From NCBI GenBank assembly GCA_025362815.1, contig JANYFG010000095.1, positions 1 through 32,508 of the forward strand: 32,508 nucleotides of DNA. Reading direction: 5' to 3'. Every line of letters begins with the position of its first letter. Position 1 is the stretch's first letter. The DNA comes from Rhodospirillales bacterium. Its GTDB lineage: Bacteria; Pseudomonadota; Alphaproteobacteria; Acetobacterales; Acetobacteraceae. Below, piece by piece: positions 29,661-32,508 of this stretch. Both the position numbers and the translations under genes were made by a program. The notes below the pieces were generated by a model. It did no database searches. It was not told where the DNA came from and was given only the letters and a program-made list of their open reading frames with translations.

Positions 29661-31580
29661 TCAAAATCCCCATGCCACGCGGGGAGTGTTGGTCTGCCGC
29701 AGATTGCGGTATCGGGCCATCGCCAGCAACGGGAAGAATAGCTTGTAGCCGTGATAGCGCAGGTAGAAGACGCGCGGGAAACCCACCGCCGTGTAAGGCG
29801 CCTCGTCCCACTCGCCGTCATCTTTTTGGGTTGCCTGAAGATACGCCACGCCGCGCGCAACGGCGGGATGGTGGGCGTGGCCCGCGGCCATCAGGCCCAG
29901 CAGCGCCCAGGCGGTCTGCGACGGGTTGGACCGATGATACAACCCGCGCGCGGCCTCCTTATAGCTCTCGTTGTCCTCGCCCCAACCGCCGTCGTCGCGC
30001 TGCGTTTCCAGAAGGAAACCGGCGCCGCGCACAATGGCGGGGTCGTTATGCGCGATACCGGCTGCGTTCAGCGCACACAGAACCGACCACGTGCCATAGA
30101 TGTAATTGGTGCCCCAGCGGCCAAACCAGGCGCCGTCGTCCAACTGCTCGGCACGCAGCCACGCGATGGCGCGCGCCATTTCCGGGGCGTCCGCGCGATG
30201 GCCGAGCTGCGCCAAGAACGACACGCAGCGCGCGGTCACATCGGAGGTGGACGGGTCCAGCAACGCCCCATGATCGGCGAAGGGAATGTGATTGAGGTAG
30301 TGCTTGTTGTTCTCGGCGTCGAACGCACCCCACCCGCCATCGCGGCTTTGCATGCCCAAAATCCAGGTCTCTGCACGGGAAATGCCGTCGGCATGCGCCA
30401 CAGGGTCCTCGCGGTGCAGCAACATGCCCACCACGGCGGTGTCATCCACATCGGGGTAATGCGGGTTTTCGTATTGAAACGCCCAGCCGCCCGGCGCCAG
30501 GCCAGGGCGTTGCCGGGCCCAGTCGCCCACCACATCGTTGATCTGCTTCGAGCGGAGCCAGGCATTGGCGGCTGTGACACCGGCAGCGGCATCACCCTCG
30601 GCTTCGGCGATCGCGTGGCCGGCCAGCGAAGTGTCCCACACCGGCGACAGGCAGGGCTGGCAGTAGGCGCTGTCCTGGCCGATGACCAGAAGCTTGTGCA
30701 GCGACGCCCAGGCGGTGGCGGCGTGGGGGTGATCGCGCGCGTAGCCGAGAATGTCGAACATCATCACGCTGTTGGCTATGGCGGGATAGATGGCGCCCAG
30801 GCCGTCCTCGCCATTCAACCGCTCGATGATGAAATCCACCGCCTGGCCCACGGCGCGCTGGCGCAGGGCCTTGGGAAACCATTTCTCGGTTTCGAACAAC
30901 ACGCGGTCGACGGTCTTGAACGCGTGCCCCCAGACCGAGCGGAACGGGCCGCGTATCCAGTCCTTGATCTCGGCGGGGTCGGTTCGAAACAGCTCTGGAA
31001 TATGAACGTCGCGCGGATTGCGGGCGCGCGGTTTCAGCGACATCAGCACCAGCAGCGGCGTGGTGACGGTGCGTGACCAGTAGCTCACTTTGTCGAGATG
31101 GAACGGAAACCAGCGCGGCAGCAGCATGATCTCCACCGGCATCACAGGCACGCCGCGCCACGGGATTTCGCCAAACAGCGCCAGCTGGATGCGGGTGAAC
31201 ACGTTGGTGCGCTCAGCGCCGCCGGCCGCCAAAATGGCCGCGCGGGCGCTGGCCATATGCGGCGCGTCAGGATCGTCGCCTATCATCTTCAGCGCGAAAT
31301 AGGCTTTGACCGATGCCGACAGGTCAAACGCGCCATCGTGGAACAGCGGCCAACCGCCGGTTTTGCATTGGATCCGGCGCAGATACACCGCGATCTTGGC
31401 TTCCAGCGCCGGGTCTGGCCGATCCAGAAAATGCTGCAACAGCACGAATTCGGCAGGAATGGACGCGTCGGCCTCAAGCTCGAAGACCCAGTGGCCATCC
31501 GCATTCTGCCGCTGGGTGAGCGCGCCGGACGCGCGGCGTATGGCGGTTTCGAGAGGCAACGGCGGGGCGAGGGCGTTCAT
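29661..31580 (-). CDS. shc: Squalene--hopene cyclase
   Basis: The 639-residue protein is of normal length. It carries the protonating DVDDT motif at about residues 377-381 and several QW-type repeats such as MQSRDGGWGAFD, QLDDGAWFGRWG and QRDDGGWGE. It cyclises squalene to hopene and hopanol at the inner membrane. The ATG at 31580 is chosen because upstream codons overlap hpnE. It lies 10 bases after the hpnE stop and 13 before the hpnG start, so hpnE-shc-hpnG are one unit. Confidence 0.97.
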   Translation of the reverse strand: MNALAPPLPLETAIRRASGALTQRQNADGHWVFELEADASIPAEFVLLQHFLDRPDPALEAKIAVYLRRIQCKTGGWPLFHDGAFDLSASVKAYFALKMIGDDPDAPHMASARAAILAAGGAERTNVFTRIQLALFGEIPWRGVPVMPVEIMLLPRWFPFHLDKVSYWSRTVTTPLLVLMSLKPRARNPRDVHIPELFRTDPAEIKDWIRGPFRSVWGHAFKTVDRVLFETEKWFPKALRQRAVGQAVDFIIERLNGEDGLGAIYPAIANSVMMFDILGYARDHPHAATAWASLHKLLVIGQDSAYCQPCLSPVWDTSLAGHAIAEAEGDAAAGVTAANAWLRSKQINDVVGDWARQRPGLAPGGWAFQYENPHYPDVDDTAVVGMLLHREDPVAHADGISRAETWILGMQSRDGGWGAFDAENNKHYLNHIPFADHGALLDPSTSDVTARCVSFLAQLGHRADAPEMARAIAWLRAEQLDDGAWFGRWGTNYIYGTWSVLCALNAAGIAHNDPAIVRGAGFLLETQRDDGGWGEDNESYKEAARGLYHRSNPSQTAWALLGLMAAGHAHHPAVARGVAYLQATQKDDGEWDEAPYTAVGFPRVFYLRYHGYKLFFPLLAMARYRNLRQTNTPRVAWGF

Positions 31581-31590
31581 ATCTGGTCCA

Positions 31591-32508
31591 CTAGGCAGCG
31601 AAGGCACACAATGCCTTCGCCGCAGTTTGGCCGGACCTGATGGCACCTTCGATGGTGGCGGGCAAGCCGGTTGCCGTAAAGTCTCCCGCAACTGCGAAGT
31701 GTGACAAGCCAATTATGGCGTTCGGCCGTTTTGCCTCGTTGGCCGCGGTGGCCGCGAAGGTGGCGCGTTTTTCCTTCACCACCCGCATCGCGGGCATGGG
31801 TGCCACAATATCGAGTGTCTTTTCAATATCTTGCCAAACCAAGGCGGCGATATCCTCAGGCGGCTTCGCTAGGAGCCGGTTGGCGGCCGAAATGGTGACC
31901 GAAACAATGCCAGGCTTGATAAAAATCCATTCTGCCGTTCCGCCCACCAATCCAATGAAACCGGCACGTCCGGGTTCGGCGTCGAAGCGGAAATGGATAT
32001 TCACGATCGACTCGAACCGGTCCGGCACCGACAGACCGGGGGTAAGCTCGGCTGCCACCCAGGGCGGCGTGGCCATTACCACGCCATCGCCGGGCGCCAG
32101 CAAAACCTCGGCTCCGGGAAGCTGCAATGCGACAACACGGTGATCCCGGATGGTCAGCGATGAAACACGGCTGGCGGTGCGCAAGGTGCCGCCGCGCGCT
32201 GCCAGCCAGGCGATGGCGGGGTCGATAAAACTTTCGGACAGGCCGATTTTGGGCACCAGCGGCACGCACGCCGCCCCACCGCGCAGCAGCGAGCCTTCCA
32301 CAACCGCCCACATCAACGACGCCAGCGCCTCGCCAGCCTGTGTGTTGAGGCCGGACACTGCGAGCGGCTCCAGAAGCCGCCGATACAGCGCGGTGCCGCC
32401 CAGGCAGGCTTCGACGGAGGTGCCGGGTTTGGCAAACCGCAGGCGCAGCAGAGCGAGGTAATCCCGCAGCCGTGTGCCCGGCACGCGGCTGCGCAGAATC
32501 CACCAGGG
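31591..32508 (-). CDS. hpnE: Hydroxysqualene dehydroxylase HpnE (partial, 5' end outside window)
   Basis: The frame is open to the window edge and gives 305 C-terminal residues of a squalene-associated FAD-dependent amine-oxidase/desaturase-like enzyme. Visible parts include EACLGGTALYRRLLEPLAVS, the VVMATPPWVA strand and the closing LSHFAVAGDFTATGLPATIEGAIRSG region (read in two parts), which completes the FAD site. HpnE turns hydroxysqualene into squalene, which Shc then cyclises. The N-terminal FAD-binding GxGxxG lies beyond the edge. The TAG stop is 10 bases before the shc start. The hpnC and hpnD partners would be expected upstream, outside the window. Confidence 0.9.
   Translation of the reverse strand, partial: PWWILRSRVPGTRLRDYLALLRLRFAKPGTSVEACLGGTALYRRLLEPLAVSGLNTQAGEALASLMWAVVEGSLLRGGAACVPLVPKIGLSESFIDPAIAWLAARGGTLRTASRVSSLTIRDHRVVALQLPGAEVLLAPGDGVVMATPPWVAAELTPGLSVPDRFESIVNIHFRFDAEPGRAGFIGLVGGTAEWIFIKPGIVSVTISAANRLLAKPPEDIAALVWQDIEKTLDIVAPMPAMRVVKEKRATFAATAANEAKRPNAIIGLSHFAVAGDFTATGLPATIEGAIRSGQTAAKALCAFAA

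Overview
The window is GC-rich, gene-dense chromosomal DNA of an alphaproteobacterium, most likely in or near the Acetobacteraceae (Rhodospirillales). This rests on the AddAB-type recombination genes followed by trxA, a hopanoid locus (hpnE, shc, hpnG, hpnH), a Hint-domain secreted-type protein and heavy use of 4-base ATGA start/stop overlaps. The genus cannot be fixed from sequence reading alone. I see no rRNA, tRNA, CRISPR array, integrase or transposase.

Layout. (1) 1-5663: a gene end, a small membrane protein, a PuuD-like glutamine amidotransferase, a LolA-like lipoprotein carrier, an MFS and a DMT transporter, a GrpB-family protein and a ferredoxin/flavodoxin-NADP+ reductase of the thioredoxin-reductase-like type. 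(2) 5740-12970: tsaE-addB-addA overlap as one operon, followed by trxA. A composite palindromic element starts on the trxA stop codon, and a clear intrinsic terminator lies behind it. (3) 12971-13484: a 514-base stretch with those elements, a doubtful short frame and palindromes in front of the next gene. (4) 13485-17719: a two-gene unit. The first gene encodes a 1055-residue subtilase/sedolisin-like protein with a Hint domain. The second encodes a glycosyltransferase-lobe-like protein. Both share a small domain. (5) 17691-27029: nine minus-strand genes, mostly joined by 4-10 base overlaps, carrying two polytopic GT-C-like proteins, a class II aldolase-like protein, a tandem nucleotidyltransferase, GtrA, GT2, a GDPD-like protein, a HAD phosphatase and a GNAT acetyltransferase. 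One GT-C-like protein is fused to a uridine-kinase-like P-loop domain. (6) 27176-32508: a TetR regulator divergent from hpnH, then hpnG, shc and the 3' part of hpnE on the minus strand.

How they work together. AddA and AddB form a helicase-nuclease for double-strand break repair. HpnE and Shc make the hopene skeleton, HpnH adds the adenosyl side chain and HpnG removes adenine, giving extended hopanoids. The nine-gene block looks like a dedicated pathway that makes, activates and attaches a small phosphorylated polyol or sugar to a lipid-linked or surface glycan. Its product cannot be named from sequence. It is the best candidate here for an undescribed system, and its kinase-fused membrane glycosyltransferase and duplicated nucleotidyltransferase are the most unusual parts.
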